A DNA stretch of 33,861 nucleotides from Candidatus Tectomicrobia bacterium RIFCSPLOWO2_12_FULL_69_37 (GCA_001790955.1 MGDP01000011.1:553-34413), one strand, 5' to 3'; counted from the first letter of the stretch, positions 1-7,568 are shown. The notes: generated by a model from the sequence alone, not told the origin. Program-made: numbers and translations.

Positions 1-69
1 TCAACAGATAAATGCAGATCAGCCGAGAAGGAAGATGCCCGAAAACCTGTCCCAAGGGAGGAATATCCG

Positions 70-822
70 TTGACCGGCTCAGTGCTGGCTCTTTTTGTGG
101 CGGTCACCGTCGTGGGCGGCCTGTTCAAAGGCGCGACCGGGTTCGCGCTGCCCCTCCTGACCGTCCCCGTCCTTTCCCTCTTCCTCGGCCCCCGGGATGC
201 GGTGGTGACGATGTCCATCCCCATCCTCCTCGCCAACCTCGCCGACGTGAAGTGGGGATGGCGAGAGTGGCGGAACCTGCGCCAGGTCACGGCCTACATG
301 GTGGCCGGGGTGGCGGCCGTTCCCATCGGGGTGTACTTCCTGCACCGGGGCGACCCGGACGTGATCCGCCTCCTGATCGGCCTCGTGGTGTACTTCTTCC
401 TCCTCGTGCGCCGTTTCGGGCGGCCGATGCAGTCGCTCCGGCCCGCCGCGCGTCATGGGGCCGGGGCATGCCTGGGAGTTTTGGCGGGGTTCCTGACGGG
501 AGTATCCAGCCTCCCCGGCCCCGTGAACCTCGCCTACCTTTCTTCGATGTTCGGCAAAGAAACCTTCATCTTCGTCCTCAACGTGTTCAACTCTCTCGGC
601 TCGACGAGCCAGGTATCCACCTTCGCCCTGGGGGGCACCTACCCCCCCCCGGTCCTCGCCCAGACGGCTGCCGCCGTCGTCCCCGTACTCGCAGGGTATT
701 GGGCCGGGCTCTCCATCCGGGACCGCCTGCAGCAAAAAACGTTCACCCAAATCGTGAGCATTGTCTTGTTCTGCGTCGCGACCAGTTTGGTGGGCCAATC
801 GATATACAAATTCCTCGCCTAA
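70..822 (+). CDS. TauE/SafE-family sulfite/anion exporter permease
   Basis: The 250-residue protein is almost wholly hydrophobic, with about seven or eight membrane segments, the usual length and layout for TauE/SafE permeases. The N-terminal repeat starts with GLFKGATGFALPLL and the second half carries a matching GFLTGVSSLPGP segment; this pair of Gly-rich re-entrant motifs is characteristic of the family. Known members move sulfite, sulfoacetate or other small organic anions out of the cytoplasm; the substrate here cannot be read from sequence. The start is TTG, chosen because a GGGAGGA ribosome-binding site lies about 8 nt upstream and the membrane domain begins at once. It is followed after 112 bp by a same-strand gene string that includes a sulfatase, so a role in exporting a sulfur anion or an organic acid made by those enzymes is possible but inferred only from neighbourhood. 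Confidence 0.85.
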   Translation: MTGSVLALFVAVTVVGGLFKGATGFALPLLTVPVLSLFLGPRDAVVTMSIPILLANLADVKWGWREWRNLRQVTAYMVAGVAAVPIGVYFLHRGDPDVIRLLIGLVVYFFLLVRRFGRPMQSLRPAARHGAGACLGVLAGFLTGVSSLPGPVNLAYLSSMFGKETFIFVLNVFNSLGSTSQVSTFALGGTYPPPVLAQTAAAVVPVLAGYWAGLSIRDRLQQKTFTQIVSIVLFCVATSLVGQSIYKFLA

Positions 823-860
823 GCCCGCACCAGCGAAGCCGCACACCCCCCCGGATCGCC

Positions 861-890
861 TTGACTTGGCCGGATGGCCGGGGGAAAGAT
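861..890 (+). promoter_or_regulatory. Candidate sigma70-type promoter
   Basis: The 112-bp gap before the HMG-CoA-synthase-like gene holds TTGACT at 861-866 and AAAGAT at 885-890, spaced 18 bp. The -35 is a 5/6 match and the -10 only 3/6, so this is weak. It is the only promoter-like element seen between the permease and the next gene. Confidence 0.25.
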
Positions 891-934
891 GGGTCGGATT
901 TCGGGCCTGCCTATCTCAAATCGGAGACATCACC

Positions 935-2335
935 ATGGCCGGCATCGTCAGCGTGGGAGCGTATGTGCCCTTTTACCGTCTGGGAGGGGACACGGTCCGC
1001 GCGGTGTGGGGCTCGGGGGACCCCAAGGCCTCCCGCCCCGTCGCGGCCTTCGACGAGGACGCCATCACCCTGGGGGTGGAGGCCCTCCTGAACGCGGTAG
1101 GCTGGGAGGGCGCCCGGGCCGACGCCCTCTTCTTTGCCTCGACGAGCTTCCCCTACGCCGAGAAGTCGAATGCGGCCGTCCTGGCCGCCGCGGCGGACTT
1201 GCCCGGGACCCTCTACGCCGCCGACCTCACAGGCTCCCTGCGGGCGGGCACCTCGGCCCTCCTCGCCGCCCTCGACGCCGTGAAGGCAGGCTCGGCCCGG
1301 AGGGCCGCCGTGGTGGCCGCCGAGGTGAGGCCCGCGCGCCCCGGGGGCCCGGACGAGCTCAGCTTCTGCGACGGGGCCGCCGCCCTCGTCGTGGGCCAGG
1401 GGGAGGAGGTCGCCGCCGAGGTCGAGGCCGTCCATTCCTGGACCGAGGACTTCATCGACCGCTGGCGCATCCCCGGGGAGGGGGAGGTGCTGGCCGGGGA
1501 CGCCAAGTTCATCCAGGACTACGGCTACGTCCGCCAGACCGCGGCGACGGTAGAGGGCCTCCTCAAGAAGACCGGAGCCACCCGGGAGGACATCGCCCGG
1601 GTCCTCGTCTACGCCCCCGAGGGGCGCACCCACGCCGCCATCTGCCAGAAGCTGGGCTTCCCGCCGGCGGCCTACCCCGAGCGGCCGCTCGTCTCCCGCC
1701 TGGGGGACGCGGGCGCGGCCTCCCCCCTCCTCGCCCTGGCGGAGGCCCTCCAGGCCGCCGAGCCGGGCGAGCACATCCTGGTCGCGGGCCACGGGAGCGG
1801 CGGGGACGCCCTGCTCCTGCGGGCGACGGACAAGGTGCACAACCTGCGCGCCGCGCGGGGGGTGGCCTGGTCGCTCGGGCGGGCGCGGGCGATCTCCCAC
1901 TACGGCAAGTGGCTGCGCTTCCGGGGGATGGGGCCCGAGGAGGAAATTCGCCCCTTCAGCTCCCCGAGCATCCTCTGGAAGGAGAGCCGGGCGAACATGC
2001 GCCTGCGGGCGGGCCGGTGCCAGCAGTGCGGCGAAATCCAGTTCCCCCGCCAGCGGGTGTGCAACGGCTGCGGGACCAAGGACCGCTGGGAGGAGAGAAA
2101 GCTCGCCCGCCGGGGCAAGGTCTACACCTTCACCCACGACTATCTCCCCCCCTCCCCCGAGGGCTACGTCACCATGGCCACGGCGGACCTGGAGGGAGGG
2201 GGCCGCTTCTACGCCCAGATGGCCGACGCGGACAAGGCGGCGGTCAAGGTGGGGATGGAGGTGGAGCTCACCTTCCGGCTTCTCCACCGGGGGGATGGGT
2301 ACTACAATTACTTCTGGAAGCTCCGGCCGGCCTGA
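935..2335 (+). CDS. HMG-CoA-synthase-like/thiolase-fold protein fused to DUF35 (Zn-ribbon OB-fold) domain
   Basis: The 466-residue protein joins an N-terminal HMG-CoA synthase/KAS III-like fold (about 1-350) to a C-terminal DUF35 domain: a rubredoxin-like zinc ribbon with Cys362, Cys365, Cys376 and Cys379, then an OB-fold to the end. By eye against archaeal HMG-CoA synthases, the catalytic-Cys motif (ACKAGT) is SLRAGT here, putting Leu102 at the Cys position. The catalytic His in the family's HQPN segment is also missing (YAPEG). It is therefore probably not a true HMG-CoA synthase. DUF35 proteins bind acyl-CoA and bridge thiolase-type partners, as in the archaeal thiolase/DUF35/HMGS complex and steroid-degrading ChsH2/Ltp2, and a thiolase follows directly. 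The ATG has GGAG 8 nt upstream; longer in-frame starts would run back into the permease gene. The reaction is unknown. Confidence 0.85.
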   Translation: MAGIVSVGAYVPFYRLGGDTVRAVWGSGDPKASRPVAAFDEDAITLGVEALLNAVGWEGARADALFFASTSFPYAEKSNAAVLAAAADLPGTLYAADLTGSLRAGTSALLAALDAVKAGSARRAAVVAAEVRPARPGGPDELSFCDGAAALVVGQGEEVAAEVEAVHSWTEDFIDRWRIPGEGEVLAGDAKFIQDYGYVRQTAATVEGLLKKTGATREDIARVLVYAPEGRTHAAICQKLGFPPAAYPERPLVSRLGDAGAASPLLALAEALQAAEPGEHILVAGHGSGGDALLLRATDKVHNLRAARGVAWSLGRARAISHYGKWLRFRGMGPEEEIRPFSSPSILWKESRANMRLRAGRCQQCGEIQFPRQRVCNGCGTKDRWEERKLARRGKVYTFTHDYLPPSPEGYVTMATADLEGGGRFYAQMADADKAAVKVGMEVELTFRLLHRGDGYYNYFWKLRPA

Positions 2336-2353
2336 TAGCGGGTCGCTGGTTTT

Positions 2354-2381
2354 GTAGGGGCGACCGGCCGGTCGCCCCTAC
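2354..2381. repeat. Perfect 28-bp palindrome in intergenic gap
   Basis: Positions 2354-2381 form a perfect inverted repeat with no spacer; the half-site is GTAGGGGCGACCGG. It lies in the 81-bp gap between the HMGS-like gene and the thiolase gene. As RNA it could fold to a hairpin, but no T-run follows, so it is not a standard terminator. Similar GTAGGGGCGACC palindromes are, from memory, common dispersed intergenic repeats in several uncultured bacterial lineages. No second copy was seen in this window. Confidence 0.85.
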
Positions 2382-2416
2382 GCAGGCTCTTCCACAGGGG
2401 GCCAAAGGGGAACATC

Positions 2417-3613
2417 ATGACCAAGAACATCTCGGGCAAGGTGGCCATCATCGGGGCCGGCATCACCAAATTCGGCGAGCTCTTCGAGCAGAGCTACAAC
2501 GACCTCGTGGTGGAGGCCGCCTTCGACGCCTACCAGGACGCGGGAGTGACCGGGGACGACATCGAGGCGGCCTGGCTGGGGACCTTCCTCCCCCTGGGCT
2601 GGGGCTTCGACGGCACGGGGGGTCCCTCCCTGGCCGAGGCCCTGAACCTCTACCCCAAGCCCGTCTCCCGGGTGGCGAACTACTGCACCACGGGGATGGA
2701 AGCCGTGCGGATGGCTGCCATGGCGGTGGCATCCGGCCTCTACGACGTGGTGCTGGCCGTCGGGGCCGAGAAGATGCGCGAGGTGCCCCCGCGCGGGAGC
2801 CTCGTGGCCCAGCACGTGGAGAAGCTCCACCCCCTCTACGCGAAGGGCCGCACCGCGCCCGGCAGCTTCGCCGTCCTGGCCACGCGCTACTTCCACGAGT
2901 ACGGAGCCTCGAAGGACGATCTCGCCGAGGTGGCCGTCAAGAACCACTACCACGGCTCCCTGAACCCCAAGGCTCACTTCCGCAAGGAGATCACCAAGGA
3001 GCAGGTGCTGAAGGCCCCGATGGTGACCGAGCCGCTGGGCCTCTTCGACTGCTGCCCCACGACGGACGGCGCGGCGGCCGTCGTCCTCTGCCGGGCGGAC
3101 CTGGCCGAGAAGCGCTTCGGGAAGAAGGACTACGTCCTCATCGAGGGGATGGGCCTCTCCTGCGCGAACGGCTACCTCACCACCGCCTTCAACCCGCGCT
3201 TCGACTTCCTGGGCTTCGAGGCCACCCGCGAGGCCGCCCGCCAAGCCTATGAGCAGGCGGGCGTCACCAACCCGCGCGAGCAGCTCGACCTGGCCGAAGT
3301 CCACGACTGCTTCACCATCACCGAGCTGCTGAACTACGAGGACCTCGGCTTCTGCGGCCGGGGCGAGGCGCCCGCCTTCGTGAGGGGGGGGTCGAGCCGC
3401 CTGGGCGGGGAGCTGCCGGTCAACACCTCGGGCGGCCTCAAGAGCTGCGGCCATCCCATCGGGGCGACCGGGGCCCGGGTGGTGGCCCACGTCACGAACC
3501 AGCTCCTCGGCCGCTGCGGCAAGCACCAAGTGAAGGGCGCCAAGCGGGCGCTCGGCCACACCCTGGGCGGGCCGGGCGCGGTGTCGAGCGTCTTCGTCCT
3601 GGCCAAGAACTAG
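2417..3613 (+). CDS. Thiolase-family protein (SCP-x/lipid-transfer type acetyl-CoA acetyltransferase)
   Basis: The 398-residue protein has the full thiolase length. Cys90 in the motif NYCTTGMEA is the expected acyl-accepting nucleophile, His296 lies in the HDCFT motif typical of SCP-2/SCP-x-type thiolases, and His346 lies in CGHPIGATGAR, the active-site loop near the C-terminus. Thiolases make or split the C-C bond of 3-ketoacyl-CoA in the cytoplasm. SCP-x-type relatives often act on branched or steroid side-chain acyl-CoAs and often work with DUF35 proteins, and the preceding gene ends in a DUF35 domain. A physical complex of the two products is therefore a reasonable inference. The ATG is preceded by a weak GGGGAA site. 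The substrate is not known. Confidence 0.9.
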   Translation: MTKNISGKVAIIGAGITKFGELFEQSYNDLVVEAAFDAYQDAGVTGDDIEAAWLGTFLPLGWGFDGTGGPSLAEALNLYPKPVSRVANYCTTGMEAVRMAAMAVASGLYDVVLAVGAEKMREVPPRGSLVAQHVEKLHPLYAKGRTAPGSFAVLATRYFHEYGASKDDLAEVAVKNHYHGSLNPKAHFRKEITKEQVLKAPMVTEPLGLFDCCPTTDGAAAVVLCRADLAEKRFGKKDYVLIEGMGLSCANGYLTTAFNPRFDFLGFEATREAARQAYEQAGVTNPREQLDLAEVHDCFTITELLNYEDLGFCGRGEAPAFVRGGSSRLGGELPVNTSGGLKSCGHPIGATGARVVAHVTNQLLGRCGKHQVKGAKRALGHTLGGPGAVSSVFVLAKN

Positions 3614-3635
3614 CCAGCGGTCCGGCGGGAGCGGG

Positions 3636-5105
3636 ATGGTGCGGCCCACCAACCTCGTCTTTATCATGACGGACGAGCACAGCCCGAAGACCCTGGGCTG
3701 CGCGGGCCATCCCATCGTCAGGACACCGAACCTGGACGCGCTGGCCGCGGGGGGCGCGCGCTTCCCGAACGCCTACACCAACTGCCCCATCTGCGTCCCC
3801 TCGCGATCGAGCTTCTCGACCGGGCGCTGGATCCACCAGATCGGCAACTGGGACAACGCCCACCCCTACGACGGCCGGGTGCCCGGCTGGGGCCACCGCC
3901 TCCAGGCGGCGGGGCGGAGGGTCACCGCCGTGGGGAAGCTCCACTTCCGCAACGCCCTCGACCCGACCGGCTTCGACGAGCAGATCCAGCCCATGCACGT
4001 GGTGGACGGGGTGGGGGACCTCCTGGGCTCCATCCGGGACGAGCTCCCCTACCGCCACGCGAGCAAGAAGTACGCCGAGCAGGTCGGGCCCGGGGAGTCC
4101 AGCTACAACCGCTACGACCGCGACATCGCCCGGCTGGCCCGCGAGTGGCTGGAGAGGCGCGCGGGGGAGGGATCGGGCGAGCCCTGGATGCTCTACGTCT
4201 CCTTCGTCTGCCCCCACTTCCCCCTCATCGCCCCGCCTGAGTTCTGCCGGATGTACCCGACGCAGGAGATGCCCCTGCCCAAGCTCCACCGGATGGAGGA
4301 CGCCCAGCGCCACCCCTGGATCCGGGCGCTGCGGGGCTCCTACGCCTACGACGACTTCTTCGCGGACGACGGCCGGCGCCGGCTCGCCGTCGCCTCCTAC
4401 TACGCCCTGGTCTCCTTCGTGGACGACAACGTGGGGCGGGTGCTGCGGGCCTTGGAGGAGACGGGCCTCGACCGGACCACCCGGGTCATCTACGCGAGCG
4501 ACCACGGGGAGAGCCTGGGGGCGCGCGGGGTGTGGGGGAAGTCGAACCTCTACGAGGAGTCGGCGGCCATCCCTCTCATCGTGGCGGGTCCAGACGTCCC
4601 GGCGGGCAAGGTGTGCCGCACCCCCGTCTCCCTGGTGGACGGCTACCCAGCCATCCTGGAGTGCCTGGGAGTTCCCGCCGAACCGGAGGACTCCGCCCTG
4701 CCCGGGCGCTCCCTCTTCCAAACCCTCTCCCGCCCCGACGAGCCGGGGCGCTGGGTCTTCGGCGAGTACCACGCCGGGGGTGCCAAGACGGGCGCCTACA
4801 TGCTGCGGCGGGGGCGCTTCAAGTACATCCACTACGTGGGCTTCCCGCCCGAGCTCTTCGACCTCGAGGCCGACCCGGAGGAGCTCCGCGACCTGGCCCC
4901 GGGCCCCGCCCATCAGGACGCACTCAGGGAGTTCGAGGCCCTGCTCCGGAGCATCGTGGACCCGGAGGAGACCGACCGCCGGGCCAAGCGCGATCAGGCG
5001 GCGCTGGTCGAGCGCCACGGCGGGCGGGAAGCCATCATCAACCGGGGCACCTACACGTGGAGCCCCGCCCCCGGCGAGAAGGCCGAGCGGACCACCTCCC
5101 ACTAG
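3636..5105 (+). CDS. Sulfatase (formylglycine-dependent, alkaline-phosphatase superfamily)
   Basis: The 489-residue protein carries the type I sulfatase signature CVPSRSSFSTGR. Cys53 would be converted to formylglycine, the catalytic nucleophile. Metal-site residues are visible as Asp13 in FIMTDEH and Asp289-His290 in SDHGES. The general layout resembles choline-sulfatase and arylsulfatase relatives that hydrolyse sulfate esters. No signal peptide precedes the catalytic domain, so it is probably cytoplasmic. A formylglycine-generating enzyme would be needed and is not in the window. The ATG is 22 bp after the thiolase stop with a GGGAG-like site. Placement between an acyl-CoA pair and a DJ-1 protein suggests a sulfated organic substrate, which is inference. 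Phosphonate or phosphate monoester hydrolysis by a related enzyme cannot be excluded. Confidence 0.9.
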   Translation: MVRPTNLVFIMTDEHSPKTLGCAGHPIVRTPNLDALAAGGARFPNAYTNCPICVPSRSSFSTGRWIHQIGNWDNAHPYDGRVPGWGHRLQAAGRRVTAVGKLHFRNALDPTGFDEQIQPMHVVDGVGDLLGSIRDELPYRHASKKYAEQVGPGESSYNRYDRDIARLAREWLERRAGEGSGEPWMLYVSFVCPHFPLIAPPEFCRMYPTQEMPLPKLHRMEDAQRHPWIRALRGSYAYDDFFADDGRRRLAVASYYALVSFVDDNVGRVLRALEETGLDRTTRVIYASDHGESLGARGVWGKSNLYEESAAIPLIVAGPDVPAGKVCRTPVSLVDGYPAILECLGVPAEPEDSALPGRSLFQTLSRPDEPGRWVFGEYHAGGAKTGAYMLRRGRFKYIHYVGFPPELFDLEADPEELRDLAPGPAHQDALREFEALLRSIVDPEETDRRAKRDQAALVERHGGREAIINRGTYTWSPAPGEKAERTTSH

Positions 5106-5131
5106 GCGCGCACGGCAGCAAGGAGACTCTC

Positions 5132-5725
5132 ATGAAGATGGCGTTCATCCTCTACGACGACCTGACCGTGCTCGATTTCGTCGGCTTCTACGACGCCGTC
5201 ACCCGCCTCAAGGCCATGGGCTTCCTGCCCGGCCTGGAGTGGACCGTCTGCGCCCGCACCCCGCAGGTGCGGGACGGCGCGGGGCTGCGCCTCCAGGCGG
5301 ACGCGGTACCCTCCTCCCTTGAGGGGTTCGACCTCATCTTCCTCCCCGGCGGGATGGGCAGCCGCGGCCTCCGCAAGGATCAGGATTTCGTCGGCTGGCT
5401 CCGCACGGCCCGGCCCTGCCCCCTCAAGGTCTCGGTCTGCACGGGCTCCCTCCTCCTCGGGGCCGCGGGCTTCCTGGAGGGCAAGACCGCGACCACCCAC
5501 CCCAGCGCCTACGACCTCCTTGCCGAATACACGCCCAAGACCACCCGCGAGCGGCTGGTGGACGAGGGGGACGTCATCACGGGAGGCGGGGTCTCCACCT
5601 CGATCGACCTCGGGCTCTACCTCTGCGAGCGTCTCGCGGGCGCCCAGGCGCGGGACCAGATCGCGCGCCAGATGGACTACCCCTACCGCGCCAAGCCGCC
5701 GCTCAGGCCGGGAAGGGCCGTTTGA
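5132..5725 (+). CDS. DJ-1/PfpI family protein (isonitrile hydratase-like)
   Basis: The 197-residue protein is a single DJ-1/PfpI (class I glutamine amidotransferase-like) domain. Cys103-Thr104 in SVCTGSLLLGAAG is the nucleophile-elbow motif, and Asp15 in LTVLDFVG plus the TATTHP segment match the pattern in isonitrile hydratase (InhA) and related enzymes. The family also includes glyoxalase III, protein deglycases and regulator domains, so the activity stays open; there is no AraC-type DNA-binding domain here. The ATG at 5132 was chosen because AAGGAGA lies just upstream and the Rossmann-like fold starts immediately. The gene lies 26 bp after the sulfatase gene and is the last of the plus-strand string before a hairpin terminator. 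Confidence 0.88.
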   Translation: MKMAFILYDDLTVLDFVGFYDAVTRLKAMGFLPGLEWTVCARTPQVRDGAGLRLQADAVPSSLEGFDLIFLPGGMGSRGLRKDQDFVGWLRTARPCPLKVSVCTGSLLLGAAGFLEGKTATTHPSAYDLLAEYTPKTTRERLVDEGDVITGGGVSTSIDLGLYLCERLAGAQARDQIARQMDYPYRAKPPLRPGRAV

Positions 5726-5766
5726 CCCTCATCCCGCCGGCCGGTTGACGCCCCCTCCCCCGAGTC

Positions 5767-5796
5767 AAATTTCCGGCGCCCGGAAATTTTTTCCGG
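5767..5796 (+). terminator. Intrinsic terminator with overlapping alternative hairpin
   Basis: AAATTTCCGG (5767-5776) pairs perfectly with CCGGAAATTT (5780-5789) across a CGC loop and runs into a T stretch (5787-5792), the form of an intrinsic terminator about 40 nt after the DJ-1 stop. The right arm can instead pair with TTTCCGG (5790-5796) across a TTT loop, so two hairpins compete for the same strand. Confidence 0.55.
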
Positions 5797-5933
5797 ACAT
5801 ATTGGCAATTTGCCCGTTTTCTTCTAGCCAAAACCGCTCATGCCCCAGGGATCTTCCAGGCACACGGATTGCAACCGCCTTTCCTGCTGGCCGCTTCGCG
5901 CTTTCGCGGCGGGGCCGGCAACGGGAGAATGGC

Positions 5934-6422
5934 ATGGACTGCGAAGTCCCCGCCGCATGGGTGAACCTGATCGATGAGGAGAGCGGCCTCTACAACCGCC
6001 TCCACCTCGTCCACTTCCTGACCGAGGCGTTCGCCCGCGCGCGGCGCTACGGCGGCCCGCTCTCGTGCGTGCTCTTCCGGGTTTCCTGGTGGAGGGGGCT
6101 CGAAGAGATCGGCGCGCCGCCGGCGGAGGCCGTCAGCGCCCTCGGCCGGTTCCTCCTGCTCGGGGTGCGGGAGGGGGACATCCTCGGCCGCTGGTCGGAT
6201 CGGGAGTTCCTGCTGGTCGCGCCGAGCACGGGCCGGGAAGACGCCGGGCGGTGCCGGAAGAAGATCCTGGACCGGCTGGCGGGGGAGCCGCTGAAGCTCG
6301 AGGGCGGACTCAGCGTCTCCATCCGCGCCGGGGAGGCCGGCCTGCCCGAGGACGGGGAGCGCCTCCGGTACCCCGAGGACCTCCCCCTCCTGGCCCACGA
6401 GCGGCTGGCCGCCCCGCGCTAA
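5934..6422 (+). CDS. Small degenerate GGDEF-domain protein
   Basis: This 162-residue protein is one GGDEF-type domain and little else. It opens with DEESGLYNRLHLVHFL, which matches the D-x-x-T-G-L-x-N-R start of GGDEF domains, and continues with the expected alternating helices and strands. At the signature loop the sequence is RWSDREF (86-92), so the two glycines and the metal-binding Asp of GGDEF are replaced by Ser, Asp and Arg. Diguanylate cyclase activity is therefore unlikely; a regulatory or binding role is possible. The region after residue 130 is also shortened. There is no receiver, PAS or membrane segment. It follows the terminator at 5767-5796 and a 208-bp gap. A weak TTGGCA-N17-TAGCCA pair at 5802-5830 could be its promoter. 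It converges on the next gene with only 9 bp between. Confidence 0.7.
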   Translation: MDCEVPAAWVNLIDEESGLYNRLHLVHFLTEAFARARRYGGPLSCVLFRVSWWRGLEEIGAPPAEAVSALGRFLLLGVREGDILGRWSDREFLLVAPSTGREDAGRCRKKILDRLAGEPLKLEGGLSVSIRAGEAGLPEDGERLRYPEDLPLLAHERLAAPR

Positions 6423-6431
6423 GCGTCCCGC

Positions 6432-6839
6432 CTAGGATCGCTTCGAGCGGAGGTAGGCCCGCCAGCCCCCGAAGCGGGTGATGTCCTCGGCGCCCTCGAG
6501 GCCGTAGGGTTCGCAGACGAAGCCCTTCACCTCCGCACCATCCTCGAGCCGCAGGGTGCCGATGGCGAGAGGGGGCTTCACCCCCTCCAGGAACGCTCCG
6601 AAACCGGCGAGGGGCACTTCCCACACCTCGACCTCGACCGCGGCGCCCTCGCCCTCCCCCACCCGCAGCAGCCCCGGCTTGAAGGGCGGCCCGCCCGGCA
6701 GGGCGAAGAGATGGTAGCAGGGCGCCGTCCGGCAGGCGCGCAGCAGGCGGGCTCCCAGGCGGGTGAGTTCCCCGTTCAGGGGCTGGCCGCTCAGATGGGC
6801 CCCCGCCACAGCCAAGGACAGGACGCCGGGAGCACTCAT
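6432..6839 (-). CDS. Stand-alone allophanate hydrolase C-terminal (AtzF-C/GGCT-like) domain protein
   Basis: The 135-residue product matches, from end to end, the C-terminal domain of allophanate hydrolase (AtzF/DUR1 type). The visible landmarks are GAHLSGQPLN near the start, TAPCYHLFALPGGPP, the EVEVWEVP strand, LEDGAEVKGFVCEPY and DITRFGGWRAYL at the end. In allophanate hydrolase this gamma-glutamylcyclotransferase-like domain follows an amidase domain and processes the N-carboxycarbamate product. Here there is no amidase domain and no urea-related gene nearby. The ATG overlaps the stop of ubiE/menG by 4 bp (ATGA), so the two are translationally coupled, and it is the last gene of the long minus-strand operon. 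The function is unknown; a gamma-glutamylcyclotransferase-like reaction on another amide is possible. Confidence 0.75.
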   Translation of the reverse strand: MSAPGVLSLAVAGAHLSGQPLNGELTRLGARLLRACRTAPCYHLFALPGGPPFKPGLLRVGEGEGAAVEVEVWEVPLAGFGAFLEGVKPPLAIGTLRLEDGAEVKGFVCEPYGLEGAEDITRFGGWRAYLRSKRS

Positions 6840-7567
6840 CCTGGGCTCTCCTGGCGCACACCCGTATGAAGCTGGACGATCCCGCCGGTGAGCGGCAGCA
6901 CCGCCACGTTCCCGAAGCCCGCTCCCCGCATCATCTCCGAAAGGGCCTCGGCGGGGGGGAACTCCCCCACCGTCTCGGGCAGGTAACGGTAAGCCGTGGG
7001 GTGGCCCGAGACGAGCCTCCCGACCGCCGGGAGCAGGAATCGGAAGTAGAGCTGGAAGGCCATCCCGAAGAGCCCCGCCGGGTTCCCGAACTCCAGGACG
7101 ACCAGCCGCCCGCCAGGGCGCAGCACCCGCGCCATCTCGGCGAGCCCAGCCGCCCGGTCCTCCAGGTTGCGGAGGCCGAAGACGATGATGACGCCGTCGA
7201 AGACGCCCGGGGGGAAGGGAAGGGCCAGGGCGTCGGCTTGAACAAGACCGATGCCCGCCCGCCGCTGGGCAATCTTCTCCTTCGCCCGGGCGAGCATGGG
7301 GAAGGCGAAATCCACCCCCGTCACCTTGACCCCGGCGCGCGGGCCGAGCTGACGGCGGATTGCAAGAGCGACATCCGCGGTGCCCGTGGCGAGGTCGAGG
7401 AGGCGGCCTTCCGCCCTGCCCCGCAACGCATCGAGCAGGAGGCGCGCCCCCGCCCGCCGCCAGCCCCGGTCGATCCCCAGGCTCAGAAGGCGGTTCAGGA
7501 GGTCGTAGGTCGGGGCGATCTCCCCGAACATCGCCTGAACCGCCCTGCGCTCGATCCGCACGGCCAC
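6836..7567 (-). CDS. ubiE: Demethylmenaquinone/ubiquinone C-methyltransferase (UbiE/MenG)
   Basis: The 243-residue protein is a class I SAM-dependent methyltransferase of the UbiE/COQ5/MenG family. It begins with the family-typical FGEIAPTYDLLNRLLSLGIDRGWRR. The SAM-binding motif is LLDLATGTADVA, the acidic ribose-binding end of strand 2 is TGVDFA, and LPFPPGVFDGV and FGLRNLEDR follow as in E. coli UbiE. It methylates the quinone ring in the last step of menaquinone or ubiquinone synthesis. Its neighbours look like late futalosine-pathway enzymes, which favours menaquinone. The GTG start lies 1 nt after the mqnP stop; a second GTG two codons later is an alternative. The stop overlaps the next start. 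Confidence 0.92.
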   Translation of the reverse strand: MAVRIERRAVQAMFGEIAPTYDLLNRLLSLGIDRGWRRAGARLLLDALRGRAEGRLLDLATGTADVALAIRRQLGPRAGVKVTGVDFAFPMLARAKEKIAQRRAGIGLVQADALALPFPPGVFDGVIIVFGLRNLEDRAAGLAEMARVLRPGGRLVVLEFGNPAGLFGMAFQLYFRFLLPAVGRLVSGHPTAYRYLPETVGEFPPAEALSEMMRGAGFGNVAVLPLTGGIVQLHTGVRQESPG

Positions 7568-7568
7568 G

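Noticed and set aside
874-3252. A 792-codon open frame on the plus strand across the HMGS-like and thiolase genes
   Set aside because: Its translation is Arg/Gly/Pro-rich low-complexity sequence typical of a GC-rich shadow frame, and both true genes in this stretch carry clear family motifs.
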